A DNA stretch of 64,000 nt from Opitutaceae bacterium (GCA_041395105.1 JAWLBB010000008.1:1-64000); one strand, 5' to 3'. Shown: positions 1 through 8,556, numbered from the stretch's first letter. Notes: a model not told the origin generated them from the letters alone. Numbers and translations: made by a program.

Positions 1-23
1 TTTCCTCGAACGTTGTTTAGGTT

Positions 24-83
24 GAAAAAACTCGAGAATAACCGGGAAAAGAAGAAAAAACTCGACTTCTGCCGGAAAAAGGT
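24..83. repeat. 30-bp direct repeat ahead of the integrase
   Basis: Two adjacent copies of a roughly 30-bp unit begin at 24 and 54. Each opens with the same 12 bases (GAAAAAACTCGA) and closes with a CCGGAAAA-like stretch. The array may continue beyond the left edge of the window. It lies directly before the integrase start, the side on which integrons carry attI and their cassettes, but I see no clear attI or attC core site in the bases available. Confidence 0.6.
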
Positions 84-91
84 GAACAAAT

Positions 92-1510
92 GTGCACGTA
101 ATGGACGGTGTGACGAAAAGCGTGCGCACGCAGGGCCCGGAGGTGAAACCGTGGGTTCGGCGGCTTGTTGAGGGTCAGGGTCTTCGGCTGAACGAAAAGG
201 CCATGGGTTGGTGGTCTGTCCACTTGGATGGGTTTCTCCGCTATGCGACCCAGAGAGGGGAGCCCCTGGACCTGATCGTCACCGGCAAGGGCTACTTGCG
301 GATGTTGCAAGAGACGCTGCCGCCCTCGGCCAGTTTCCGCCTGGATCAGACCCGGCAGGCGTTGACCGCATTTTCTCGAGGGATTGAGAATTGGCATTGG
401 GAGGAAACACCCGAAGGCCTCCTTCGTCCTCGATTCAGACTCAAGCAGGGATGTGAGTCAACGCAAAGCATTGGGGTCCAGAGCGAAAGCGCAGCGACCG
501 GAGAGTCGGACCGGTTGGCTCCGAGGCAGGCGGATATCCCGGATCCGGGCGCGAGGGTCTGGCTCGGACAACTGCGAAAAGCGCTGCGGGTGAGGCATTA
601 TGCTCTCCGCACCGAGAAGACCTACATGGAATGGATGCAACGGTTTTTCGGGTTCTTTCCAGGGGAGGATCCGCGGTCGTGGTCGATCGATCAGGTGAAG
701 CGGTTTCTGGAGGATCTGGCGGTTCGACGAAACGTGGTTGCGAGCACCCAGAATCAAGCGCTGTCGGCGATCCTCTTTTTCTTCACCCATGTCCTGGGGC
801 GTGAGATGGGCGATCTGGGGCAGACAATCCGTGCCAAAAGGGGGAAGCGGCTTCCGGTCGTCCTGGGCCGGGATGAGGTCAGCCGTCTGCTGACTTCGGT
901 GGAAGGAAACAGCGGTCTGATGTTGAAGCTGATGTATGGGGCGGGGATGCGGTTGATGGAAGTGGTTCGCCTGCGGGTGATGCATGTCGATTTTGAGCGG
1001 GAGACGATCCATGTGCGTGAGGCCAAGGGCAACAAGGACCGCTCGGTGCCATTGCCGACTTCGCTCAAGAATGAGCTGATGGCGCAGCGGGAACGTCTGG
1101 TTCTGCTTCATGCCGCGGACCGGAAGGAGGATTTGGCCGGAGTCTGGATGCCGCACGGTCTGAGTGTGAAGTATCCGAAGGCCGGGCTGGATTTCGGCTG
1201 GCAGTGGTTCTTTCCCGGGAAGACCCCGTCGCTTGATCCTCGGAGTGGATTGCGCCGCCGCCATCATGTCCACGACAGCACGCCGCACCTTGCGATCAAG
1301 AAAGCGGTCAGGATGGCCGGAATCGACAAGCATGTCAGTTGTCACACGCTGCGGCACTCCTATGCGACGCACCTGGTCGAGGATGGCGTGGATCTGCGGA
1401 GCATCCAGGAACTGCTTGGGCACAACAGTGTCGAGACAACCCAGATCTACACCCACGTCGCGGCTCCTGCGGTGCGGCGGGTCCACAGTCCGCTGGATCG
1501 GATGGGATGA
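92..1510 (+). CDS. integron-type tyrosine recombinase with N-terminal extension
   Basis: This is a site-specific tyrosine recombinase of the integron integrase (IntI) kind. The catalytic domain occupies roughly residues 255-460. The expected residues are visible: Arg287 in GAGMRLMEV, a Lys near 312-315, His418 and Arg421 in CHTLRHSYATH, His444 in LLGHNS and the Tyr453 nucleophile in TQIYTHV. Between about 366 and 405 there is an extra segment (WQWFFPGK to HHVHDST) that matches the IntI-specific patch, which separates integron integrases from XerC/D. At 472 residues it is about 130 longer than usual IntI proteins. The extra N-terminal part looks like a second SAM-like core-binding region. Translation probably starts at GTG 92 or ATG 101. 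If the arrangement is classical, any cassettes lie to the left, outside the window. Confidence 0.85.
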   Translation: MHVMDGVTKSVRTQGPEVKPWVRRLVEGQGLRLNEKAMGWWSVHLDGFLRYATQRGEPLDLIVTGKGYLRMLQETLPPSASFRLDQTRQALTAFSRGIENWHWEETPEGLLRPRFRLKQGCESTQSIGVQSESAATGESDRLAPRQADIPDPGARVWLGQLRKALRVRHYALRTEKTYMEWMQRFFGFFPGEDPRSWSIDQVKRFLEDLAVRRNVVASTQNQALSAILFFFTHVLGREMGDLGQTIRAKRGKRLPVVLGRDEVSRLLTSVEGNSGLMLKLMYGAGMRLMEVVRLRVMHVDFERETIHVREAKGNKDRSVPLPTSLKNELMAQRERLVLLHAADRKEDLAGVWMPHGLSVKYPKAGLDFGWQWFFPGKTPSLDPRSGLRRRHHVHDSTPHLAIKKAVRMAGIDKHVSCHTLRHSYATHLVEDGVDLRSIQELLGHNSVETTQIYTHVAAPAVRRVHSPLDRMG

Positions 1511-1513
1511 CAC

Positions 1514-1672
1514 GATAGGGAAGAGGTCGGAGGTCGGGATAGGGAAGAGGTCAGAGGTCAGAGGTCGGAGGGCGGGATAGGTCAGAGGTCGGAGGTCACA
1601 GGACGGAGGGCGGATGACAGATGACGGGGGGCGGATAGGGAAGAGGTCGGAGGTCAGAGGTCAGGACGTGAC
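1514..1672. repeat. degenerate GAGGTC(A/G) short tandem repeat tract
   Basis: A 160-bp purine-rich tract follows the integrase stop and is built from GAGGTCA/GAGGTCG heptamers and GATAGGGAA blocks. I see no gene in it. Between the tract and 1808 I see only a 28-codon open frame (1686-1772) with no recognisable product. Confidence 0.65.
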
Positions 1673-1807
1673 TGTCGAGGTTTCCATGATGATGGTGAGT
1701 GGGAGCCTGAGAGACCTGGCAGACCTGAAGGCACATGGTGAACCCCTCGAAGGGGATCCTCCCTCATGCTAACCCGGATTTCGGAACGCGGGGTCCTGAC
1801 ATTGTTC

Positions 1808-2115
1808 CAAACAAACCGTAGGGCGCTACAGTTTGTTTGAAAACCTCAAACCATACGTAGGATAGTAGAATGGCGCTCGGTCAGCGAAAGAATCGGATCA
1901 GCCATCGAGGTGTTGACTGCTCTTCGACGGCGGGTCCGGAGGCCCCGCCCTACCAACTGAAATCGGAGCATCCGTGGTAGGGCTGGACGTCCCCGGCCAG
2001 CCGCAACGGTTGTCCGAGACAAAACAACGATCAACACTCTTAACCAAGCGCCATTCCAGGGCGCTACGGTTTGTTTGAAAACCGCAAACCAAACGTAGGA
2101 TACTACGGTTGGTTT
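1808..2115. repeat. composite interspersed repeat, copy A (hairpin ends)
   Basis: An element of about 300 bp also occurs at 45286-45554. The left end is a near-perfect hairpin (arms 1808-1821 and 1826-1839, 13 of 14 bases paired, 4-base loop). The right end is another hairpin (arms 2086-2098 and 2103-2115, 12 of 13 paired). A third, weaker CTACGGTTGGTTT palindrome follows at about 2131-2155. The core (about 1905-2030) is almost identical in both copies. There is no open reading frame of note, so it resembles a non-autonomous MITE or BIME-like element. Confidence 0.75.
1929..2002. repeat. inverted pair of GTAG-headed REP-like hairpins
   Basis: Inside the composite repeat are two hairpins in opposite orientation. 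On the minus strand GTAG (1953-1950) abuts a GGCGGG/CCCGCC stem. On the plus strand GTAG (1977-1980) abuts a GGCTGG/CCAGCC stem with a 10-base loop. A GTAG tetranucleotide directly 5' of a hairpin is the hallmark of REP sequences recognised by RAYT transposases, so the pair has BIME layout. The same pair exists in the second copy near 45.4 kb. Confidence 0.65.
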
Positions 2116-2141
2116 CGGATCGCAAAAGAATACGTAGCCGA

Positions 2142-4703
2142 CTACGGTTGGTTTGGGTCCGGGGCGGCGTAGACGGGGACGAGGACGGATTTGCGGACCC
2201 AACCGGTTTCGCCGTTGTCGAGTCGCAACCGGCGCCAACTGAGGAAGGCGGCGTCGACCCGGCCGATCTCACCGGCGGGCAAGGCTCGGGACTGCTGTTC
2301 GTCGGCCACGTCGGTCGGGATGGAGCGGAGCACGGAATCGCCGCTCACGACGACGGCGTCGGGATGGGCGAGGACTCCGTATTGCAGGACGCCGACGGTG
2401 CCGAGGCCGAGGCCGAGCGTGCCTGCGAGCAGGGCGATCGGCGCGATGATGAGGGCGAGGCGGCGGCGTCGGAAGAGGCCGGATACGGTCAGGCTGAGTC
2501 CGAGGGCGGCGAGAACGGCACCCGCCCCCTGGACCCGGTTCCAGGCGCCGGGCGAAAGAAGAGTGGCGAGTCGGTCAAGGCCCCGGGAGTCGAGCAGCGC
2601 GGCCAGGCGGGGCGGCATCCCGGCGGCCCGGGAGAGGCCGGTGCGGAGGTTCCAGCGGATGTCCGGATCGGAAGGATCGAGGACAAAGGCGGTCGTCCAC
2701 CAGGCATTGGCCTCGGACCAGCGTTTCTCCTGGGAACGGGCGAGGGCGAGATTGTTGCGCAGGGCGGGGCTCCGGGGGGTCGCCTCGAGCTGCTTTTGCC
2801 AGGCGGTGGCGGCTTCGGTGTAGTCTCCTTCCCGATAGTGATCGATAGGGGCGGTGGCGGCCTCGCCTCGGGGAAGCGGCAGGAGGGGAACGAAAAGGAG
2901 AAGGGGGATCCAGTAGCGGCGTCGGAAGAAGGCGGTCGGGGGCCGCCGGCGCATCCGGATACGGGATACGAGTCGGCGGGCCTTCGATGGCCAGTCTTCG
3001 CTGAGGGTCGTGTTGGGACCGTAGAGGGCTTCTTCGGCTTCAGTCCAGAGGGAGCGCCACTCACCCCGTTCGGATTCGGAGGCCCGTCCGGCGAGCAGGG
3101 CGTCGATGGCAGGGGCGGAGGGCGCGGCCAACGGGAGGCCTAGAGCGCGGGAGGCGAGTCCCATCCATTGCGGAAGAAGCGCGCGGCGCTCGGAAGGACC
3201 GGGGGCCTTCTCAAGGGTGATGGTAAGCGCGGTCAATTCCCCGAGGGCTTGCCTGGCCTGGAGATTGGGATTGTCGGCATTGAACCGCCGGAGCATCTGG
3301 CGGATCCAGGTCCCGAGGGCCGGGACGAAAATGAGGAAGGCCCACCAGAGATTTGGAATGACGAACGGGGCGGCGCTCGGGGAACGAACGGCGAGGGGAT
3401 CGCGCGGCAGGGCGGGTCCGGTGGACTCGATCAGTGGAGGGCTGGCGGGCAGTTCGGCGGATGGGGTCGCTGTCTCCGGGGATGCCGGTGAAACCGGGGG
3501 CAGCGACGGACTGGTGCGCGCCATCGGTTGGATCGCGACGTTGACCGCGTCGCCGGAGAGGGTTTCGTAACGCCCGGAAGCGGTGTTGAAGAAGGTGAAG
3601 TCGACGGCACCCAGTTGGTAATTCCCCGGACGGGTGGGGACGAGGACGACGTCTTCGGACAGGGTCCCGGTGAAGATTTTGCCCTCGGCCAGTTCCTTGC
3701 GGCTTTGCGGCTGGATGACCTTGAAGTCGACGTTGGCCTTGCGTTCGGGGAGGCCGATGCCCTCGGGCCAGTTGCCGGTGCCTTCGAGTTTGAGGGTCCA
3801 GGTGACGGGATCGCCGACGTTGGTCTCGGTCGGGACCACGTTGGACTCCATCGTGAAGCTGCCGACGGCGCCCTTGAATCCTGCGGGAGCGGGCGAGGGC
3901 AGGGGCTGGACCTGAATGACGGGATCGTCGCTGGAAATGAGGAATTCCTCAACCTGGGGCCGGGAGAAGAAGAAGCCGGACCGGTCCCCGGTCTGGACAT
4001 TGATGCGCTGCTGGACGGCGGCGATCTGGAGAGGACCGGATTTGCGGACAAGGGCCCGGGTGCGGTAGCGCAGGCCCACCCGTTCCTCGCCGGCCACGGT
4101 CGCCGAAACCTGTTCGGGCTCTCCAAACGGTTCGATGAGCAGGCCGTTGGGCGACCACTGGGGTTCGCTGGACAGGCTGACCTGGAAGCGTCGGGAGACC
4201 AGGAGCACATAGGTGATGTCGATCACCTGGCCCTCCCAGACCGGGCCGGCAGGGACCTGAAGAAGCGAGGTCACCAGCGAGTCGATGTTGAGATCGGTGC
4301 CGCCTACGGTGGCGTCGACCACCTCGAAGCGGACCTCGTCGACCCGCAAACGTCCTTCGTTGGTCAGGATATTGAGTGACGGGATGACGATCTCTCCTTT
4401 GCGGGTGGGTTGGACGGCATAGGAGAGCTCGACCCGGCGGCTGACCTTGAAGTTGATGATATTGGTCTGCTCGGAACGGGCGGGCTGGCCGACATTGAGG
4501 CCGTCGATGGGGGGCAGTTCGAAATTCTCGGCCGGCTGACAGCCGTCGAAGACAAGGGAAAGCCGGTTTGTCTTGCCGAAACCGAGCTGTCCGCCTGCCG
4601 GTTCCCAACTGACCGATTGGGCGAATCCGCAGCTGGCTGCGAAAAGGCCGGCCAGGACCGGGCAAAGGAGGAAATGGAAAAGGATTCTCACAAGGCGCGG
4701 CAT
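2142..4703 (-). CDS. BatD-BatE fusion: aerotolerance membrane protein with TPR and SH3-like tail
   Basis: This is the last gene of the Bat (Bacteroides aerotolerance) operon. A signal peptide (about residues 1-28) is followed by the BatD-type beta-rich periplasmic region (to about 400), a Pro/Ser/Ala-rich linker and a membrane segment near 450-470. A second membrane segment precedes a TPR region (EGDYTEAATAWQKQLEATP and following, about 610-690), as in BatE. Two more hydrophobic helices and an SH3-like C-terminal domain (GETGWV) finish it. At 853 residues it is much longer than BatD alone, so I read it as BatD fused to BatE. It starts 2 bp after the upstream frame ends. The last codons and the TAG stop come from the repeat palindrome (AACCAACCGTAG), so the C-terminus was probably altered by the repeat. 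Confidence 0.8.
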   Translation of the reverse strand: MPRLVRILFHFLLCPVLAGLFAASCGFAQSVSWEPAGGQLGFGKTNRLSLVFDGCQPAENFELPPIDGLNVGQPARSEQTNIINFKVSRRVELSYAVQPTRKGEIVIPSLNILTNEGRLRVDEVRFEVVDATVGGTDLNIDSLVTSLLQVPAGPVWEGQVIDITYVLLVSRRFQVSLSSEPQWSPNGLLIEPFGEPEQVSATVAGEERVGLRYRTRALVRKSGPLQIAAVQQRINVQTGDRSGFFFSRPQVEEFLISSDDPVIQVQPLPSPAPAGFKGAVGSFTMESNVVPTETNVGDPVTWTLKLEGTGNWPEGIGLPERKANVDFKVIQPQSRKELAEGKIFTGTLSEDVVLVPTRPGNYQLGAVDFTFFNTASGRYETLSGDAVNVAIQPMARTSPSLPPVSPASPETATPSAELPASPPLIESTGPALPRDPLAVRSPSAAPFVIPNLWWAFLIFVPALGTWIRQMLRRFNADNPNLQARQALGELTALTITLEKAPGPSERRALLPQWMGLASRALGLPLAAPSAPAIDALLAGRASESERGEWRSLWTEAEEALYGPNTTLSEDWPSKARRLVSRIRMRRRPPTAFFRRRYWIPLLLFVPLLPLPRGEAATAPIDHYREGDYTEAATAWQKQLEATPRSPALRNNLALARSQEKRWSEANAWWTTAFVLDPSDPDIRWNLRTGLSRAAGMPPRLAALLDSRGLDRLATLLSPGAWNRVQGAGAVLAALGLSLTVSGLFRRRRLALIIAPIALLAGTLGLGLGTVGVLQYGVLAHPDAVVVSGDSVLRSIPTDVADEQQSRALPAGEIGRVDAAFLSWRRLRLDNGETGWVRKSVLVPVYAAPDPNQP

Positions 4704-4705
4704 CG

Positions 4706-5881
4706 CTACCAGTCTTTCTTCGTTTTGGATTCGGTGGGTGGTTCTCCTTCGAGCATCTGAAAGAGGCGGGCCGGGGAATCCTGATTGCGAACCTGTTCAA
4801 GTTCCTGAAGGGCGGCGGCCAGTTTCGGATCGTCGGGAAGCTCCGCCTGCGAGGAATCGCCCCCGATCGACTGCATCCGGCTATCGTCCTCTTTGTTGGG
4901 GTCGGACGGCTGTTCCTCCTCGCCCGTCCTGTCTTCTTCTTCGCCGGGTTTGGGTTGGTTCTCCGCCTGCTGTTCCTCGTTCTGGTCTTTTTCCTCAGGG
5001 GAGGGTTTGTTCTGATCCTGCTGATCCCTGTTCTGCTTTGAGTCTCCGGATTGGCCCTGATCGCCGCTTTCCTGATTCTGGTCGTTGTCCTGATTCTCCT
5101 GGTCGTTCTGAGACTGCTGGGAATCCTGGGACTGCTGCTTGTCCTGGTTTTCCTGATCCTGCTCCTGATCGTCCTTCTTCTGGTCGTCCTTGTCCTGCTG
5201 CTGGTCCTGGGGTGGAGGCTCTTCCAGCAATTTCAGCAGATCGCTGCGCAGTTGCTCCCAGTCGGCGGTTTCGGGGTCCATCGCCGCACCCCGGTCGACC
5301 GCCTCGATCGCGTCTTCAACCGCGCCTTTCGGGATGGGTTGCCCGGCCTGCTGCACCGCCTGACCAAAGGCGAGTGTTTCCCTGGCCAGGGTTGACCAAT
5401 CGGCGGCGGTGGCGGCGGGTTGTTCGATCAGACGGGTGACCAGTTCCTTGATCGCATCCGGGCTCGGCGGTTCGGGCGCAACGAGGGATTGCGCCGGCAG
5501 ACGGGGGGCGAGGGCCAGACCGGCTATGAGCAGCGGCGCGAGGAACGCGGCCGATGTGGCGGACGCCTGCCGTTTGCGTTGCCGGTCGCTGGCCCGCTGG
5601 AGGCGACGGAAGCGTGGCAGTGAGGGGAGTTCGCGCCAGAGCGACAGAAAGGCCAGGATGATGGCCGGGAGGAGAAACAGCTGGAATCGCTCGATGCGCC
5701 GGATGGTTCTCTCTTCGAGGAATTGTCCGGCCCGGCCCTTTTCGATCGTTGCGGAGATGAGGTCGGCCAGATCGATCCACCCGGAAGCGGGCCGGTAGAC
5801 TCCCCGGGTCATCTCGGTGAGTTCGCGGAGGGTGGTGTCGTTGAGCCGGGAGAGCACGACGGCTCCTCCGGCATCCTTCAT
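4706..5881 (-). CDS. BatB C-terminal part plus BatC-like Q/D/E-rich domain
   Basis: The first 45 or so residues (MKDAGGAVVLSRLN, LRELTEMTRGVYRP) are the missing C-terminal strand and helix of the BatB VWA domain encoded just upstream, followed by the BatB terminal membrane helix (FLLPAIILAFLSLW). A second hydrophobic segment, a short helical region and then an extreme Gln/Asp/Glu/Asn-rich stretch (about residues 225-335) match BatC. The natural product is therefore probably BatB-BatC, cut by a frame change. The ATG overlaps the upstream TGA in an ATGA, so it could also be made separately by coupled translation, but a protein starting in mid-VWA would be unusual. The Bat proteins act at the inner membrane with MoxR. 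Confidence 0.7.
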   Translation of the reverse strand: MKDAGGAVVLSRLNDTTLRELTEMTRGVYRPASGWIDLADLISATIEKGRAGQFLEERTIRRIERFQLFLLPAIILAFLSLWRELPSLPRFRRLQRASDRQRKRQASATSAAFLAPLLIAGLALAPRLPAQSLVAPEPPSPDAIKELVTRLIEQPAATAADWSTLARETLAFGQAVQQAGQPIPKGAVEDAIEAVDRGAAMDPETADWEQLRSDLLKLLEEPPPQDQQQDKDDQKKDDQEQDQENQDKQQSQDSQQSQNDQENQDNDQNQESGDQGQSGDSKQNRDQQDQNKPSPEEKDQNEEQQAENQPKPGEEEDRTGEEEQPSDPNKEDDSRMQSIGGDSSQAELPDDPKLAAALQELEQVRNQDSPARLFQMLEGEPPTESKTKKDW

Positions 5882-6609
5882 GAAGCCGCCCGTCCATCGG
5901 GCACGAGTCCGCCCTCAGCCGTGCCGATCCCGAGTCCGAGGACCTGGATGGAGCGCTCGCGAAGAATCTCGGCTTGGGGCTTCCAGTCGCCGTCGAGGCT
6001 CTCGCCATCGCTCAGGACGATGAGGAAACGGTCGGCGGGACCTTCTTCCTGCCCGAAGGAATTGAGCGCCGTCTTCAACATGGCTTCATAATCAGTGCCG
6101 CCCTGGGGCAGGTAATCGGGATCGAGCTCTGCCAGGAAGCCCCGCAACACCTGGTAATCGGAACTGAGGGGGCTCTGCAGAAATGCGGTCCCGGCAAAGA
6201 CGATGAGCCCGACCCGCTCGCCTTCGAGTTGGTCGAGCAGGCTCTGGATCATGAGTTTGCTGCGTTCCAGCCGGGACGGGGCGACGTCGTCGACGAGCAT
6301 GCTGCGGGAAAGGTCAAGGGCGATGAGAACCTCCCGGGCCCGCTCATAGACCTGCTCCTCGGTTTCACCCCACTGGGGCCGGGCCAGGGCGGTGATGACG
6401 AGCACGAGGGCCAGCCAGATGAGGACCGGCCCAACGCGGACGGCGGCGCGGACCGGTGCCGGCTTGAGTCCGCCCATACCGGATTTCAACCGTTGGATTT
6501 TGGGCCACCGGGCTTCTCCGGCGTTTCGTTCCGGTCGGAAAAGGATCCAGAGAAGACCGGCAACCGGTAGGATGAGGAACCAGAGCAAGGCGGGATGTTC
6601 CCAACTCAC
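5878..6609 (-). CDS. BatB VWA-domain protein, 5' part (frame break at 3' end)
   Basis: This is a membrane-anchored von Willebrand factor A protein. Two N-terminal membrane helices precede a VWA domain whose MIDAS motif is intact (ALDLSRSM, the DxSxS form). The frame stops at 5878 in the middle of the VWA fold, after GLVPDGR. Adding one G to the G-rich run there would read GRGGFMKD and join the downstream frame seamlessly. This is a -1 lesion, a consensus error, or less likely programmed frameshifting. I chose GTG 6609 as start because it overlaps the batA stop as GTGA and begins at the usual N-terminus (VSWEHP) of this family. Upstream in-frame codons are only the out-of-frame tail of batA. 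Confidence 0.75.
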   Translation of the reverse strand: MSWEHPALLWFLILPVAGLLWILFRPERNAGEARWPKIQRLKSGMGGLKPAPVRAAVRVGPVLIWLALVLVITALARPQWGETEEQVYERAREVLIALDLSRSMLVDDVAPSRLERSKLMIQSLLDQLEGERVGLIVFAGTAFLQSPLSSDYQVLRGFLAELDPDYLPQGGTDYEAMLKTALNSFGQEEGPADRFLIVLSDGESLDGDWKPQAEILRERSIQVLGLGIGTAEGGLVPDGRAAS

Positions 6610-7628
6610 AGACGGCCTCCTTTCGGATTCGGGTTGCGGGTGCGGCCGAGTCCCGAGAAAGCGAGGAAACACGCCCCGGGTACGGCGAACCAGGCGAAGA
6701 TCTCGGACGTGACGACGAAGGTCTGGGCGGAAAACTCGATCTTTTCGGTCCGGTCGATTTCGGCAAAGGCCGACTCGGTGGTCTCGGGCTTGTCGGCCCG
6801 GAAATAACGTCCCCCGGTTTCCGCTGCCATCTCGCGAAGTGTGGGCTCGTCGAGATCGGACACAACCTGCCGGTAGGCGATGGTGCGGCCGGATTCGTCA
6901 CTGACCGGCATCCGGGTGATGCCGTCCTTGCCGGCCCCGATCGTGTAGATGGGGATCCCTCGATCCTTGGCCAGGCGGGCGGCGTCGAGAGGATCGAGCT
7001 TGCCCTGGTTGTTGGCGCCGTCGGTCATGAGGATGATGAAGGCGCCCTGGCGGGGGCCGGACCGCTCCTTGCGGCCCTGTTCGAGGCGGGTCAGGGCGAC
7101 GCCGACGCCGTCTCCGATGGCGGTGCCCTCCTCGAGCAGGCCCACCTCCAGGCGATCGGTCTGGCGCTGGAGCCAGTCGTGATCGAAGGTAAGGGGGGAA
7201 AGGGTATAGGCCCGGCCGGCAAAGACGACGAGTCCGATCCGGTCGCTGGAGCGTTCCCGGATGAAGGCCTCGATGACCGGCTTGACCGCCTGCCAGCGGT
7301 TGATGTAGGTGCTGCCACGGCGGTAGTCCTCGGCCCTCATGCTGCCGGAAAGGTCCATCGCCAGGATGATGTCGTATCCACTTTGTTGAGACTCCCGCTT
7401 GTCGTCGATCTGCTGGGGACGGGCGAGGGCGACGATGAGAAGGATCGAGCCGAGGTAGGCCATGACGGCCGAGCCGAACGGTGCCCGCCCGATGCCGGGC
7501 CGGTGCCAGGCGGAGGCGAACGGAATCATCAGGAGGATCGGGGTGCGGCGGCTCCTAAGCCAGGCCACCAGAGGCAGGGCGAGCAGAAGCAGCAGCCAGA
7601 AGGGATCCTCAAGTGTCCAGCGGGTCAT
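6606..7628 (-). CDS. BatA VWA-domain aerotolerance protein
   Basis: BatA-type membrane protein of 340 residues. It has N-terminal membrane helices (WLLLLLALPLVAWL and VMAYLGSILLIVALARP), a VWA domain with the MIDAS motif AMDLSGSM, a second metal-site Thr-Asp region (ILMTDGANNQG), and a C-terminal membrane helix. VWA proteins encoded with MoxR are thought to assemble envelope or metalloenzyme complexes with the ATPase as chaperone. It starts 7 bp after the DUF58 gene and overlaps batB by 4 bp, so the set is a tight translationally coupled operon. Confidence 0.88.
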   Translation of the reverse strand: MTRWTLEDPFWLLLLLALPLVAWLRSRRTPILLMIPFASAWHRPGIGRAPFGSAVMAYLGSILLIVALARPQQIDDKRESQQSGYDIILAMDLSGSMRAEDYRRGSTYINRWQAVKPVIEAFIRERSSDRIGLVVFAGRAYTLSPLTFDHDWLQRQTDRLEVGLLEEGTAIGDGVGVALTRLEQGRKERSGPRQGAFIILMTDGANNQGKLDPLDAARLAKDRGIPIYTIGAGKDGITRMPVSDESGRTIAYRQVVSDLDEPTLREMAAETGGRYFRADKPETTESAFAEIDRTEKIEFSAQTFVVTSEIFAWFAVPGACFLAFSGLGRTRNPNPKGGRL

Positions 7629-7635
7629 GACGGAA

Positions 7636-8556
7636 TCAGCGGCGGGCCGGCTGTTTCAACCGGCGCTGGAAGAAGGAGATCATGGCATCGATCGGCTCGT
7701 CCCGGGTTGAAACGGTCAATCGGTTGGCGGGATCCGGGAAGAGGGCATGGAAGGCGTCGTCGCGTTGGGCCACCCACTCGGCATGGGCGGTGCGGTGGGA
7801 GGAGGTGCGCGTGTCGATGACGGCGAGAGAACCGGTGACCGGATCGAACACCGGCAGGGCGCCGGCTTTGGGCAGTTCGCGTTCCCAGGGGTCCTCGATG
7901 CGGAAGCCCATCGCCTCGTAGCGTCGGCGGATGACGGTCCAGCCCTCCGGTTCGCCGGCCGGCGGGAAATCTCCGAACCAGATGAAGATGCTGTGCCGCG
8001 GTGCCGCCTTGGCCAGAAAACGCCAGGGGATCCGGGCCTCATTGGGTCCGTCGGTCGACGGCACCGGCCTTCCGATCAGGGTCGAGGCGGAGTGGAGGAT
8101 GGCCTGGCGTCCGGGAACGGGGCGCCGGAAGGCGTAGCCACCGGGCGAAGCGTAGACCAGGCCGACCCGGTCGCGGTTGACCGCGCCGAGGAGCATGACG
8201 AGGGCGGCCAGTTCGAGAAGACCTTCGCGCTTGCTCCGGTTTTCCGAACCGAACTGCAGGGAAGGGGTGTCGGCAAAGAGGAGGAAGAGGCAGACTTCGC
8301 GCTCCTCGACGAATTTCTTGCGGTAGGGTTCGCCGAGCCGGGCGGTCACATTCCAGTCGATGTCCCGGACGTCGTCGCCGAACTCATACTTGACCACCTG
8401 GTCGAACTCCATGCCCCGTCCGCGGAACGACGAACGGTATTCGCCGCTGAGGACATTCTCCACCGCGTGCCGGACCCGCCACTCCATGCGCCGGAGCAGG
8501 CCGAGGGGAGTGGATCCGTCGGGGCGAACGCCGATGAGGGGAGCCTGATTTGCCAT
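7636..8556 (-). CDS. DUF58 domain protein of the MoxR/Bat operon
   Basis: Cytosolic DUF58 protein of 306 residues. The family motif is visible near residues 45-75 (RGRGMEFDQVVKYEFGDDVRDIDWNVTAR). DUF58 proteins have a degenerate VWA-like fold and nearly always sit between MoxR and VWA genes, as here. It follows the MoxR stop after 23 bp. The exact biochemical role is not known; context makes it an adaptor of the MoxR/Bat machinery. Confidence 0.88.
   Translation of the reverse strand: MANQAPLIGVRPDGSTPLGLLRRMEWRVRHAVENVLSGEYRSSFRGRGMEFDQVVKYEFGDDVRDIDWNVTARLGEPYRKKFVEEREVCLFLLFADTPSLQFGSENRSKREGLLELAALVMLLGAVNRDRVGLVYASPGGYAFRRPVPGRQAILHSASTLIGRPVPSTDGPNEARIPWRFLAKAAPRHSIFIWFGDFPPAGEPEGWTVIRRRYEAMGFRIEDPWERELPKAGALPVFDPVTGSLAVIDTRTSSHRTAHAEWVAQRDDAFHALFPDPANRLTVSTRDEPIDAMISFFQRRLKQPARR

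Noticed and set aside
1..91. attI or attC site before the integrase
   Set aside because: I found no convincing GTTRRRY / RYYYAAC core pair in the 91 bases available; only the 30-bp direct repeat is supported.
1686..1772. A 28-codon open frame after the heptamer tract (MMMVSGSLRDLADL start)
   Set aside because: There is no ribosome site beyond a weak purine run and no recognisable product, and it lies in repeat-rich DNA.
5051..5395. A plus-strand open frame encoding a Leu/Val-rich polypeptide
   Set aside because: It is the complement of the Gln/Asp/Glu-rich BatC region, whose codons give hydrophobic residues on the other strand; it has no independent support.
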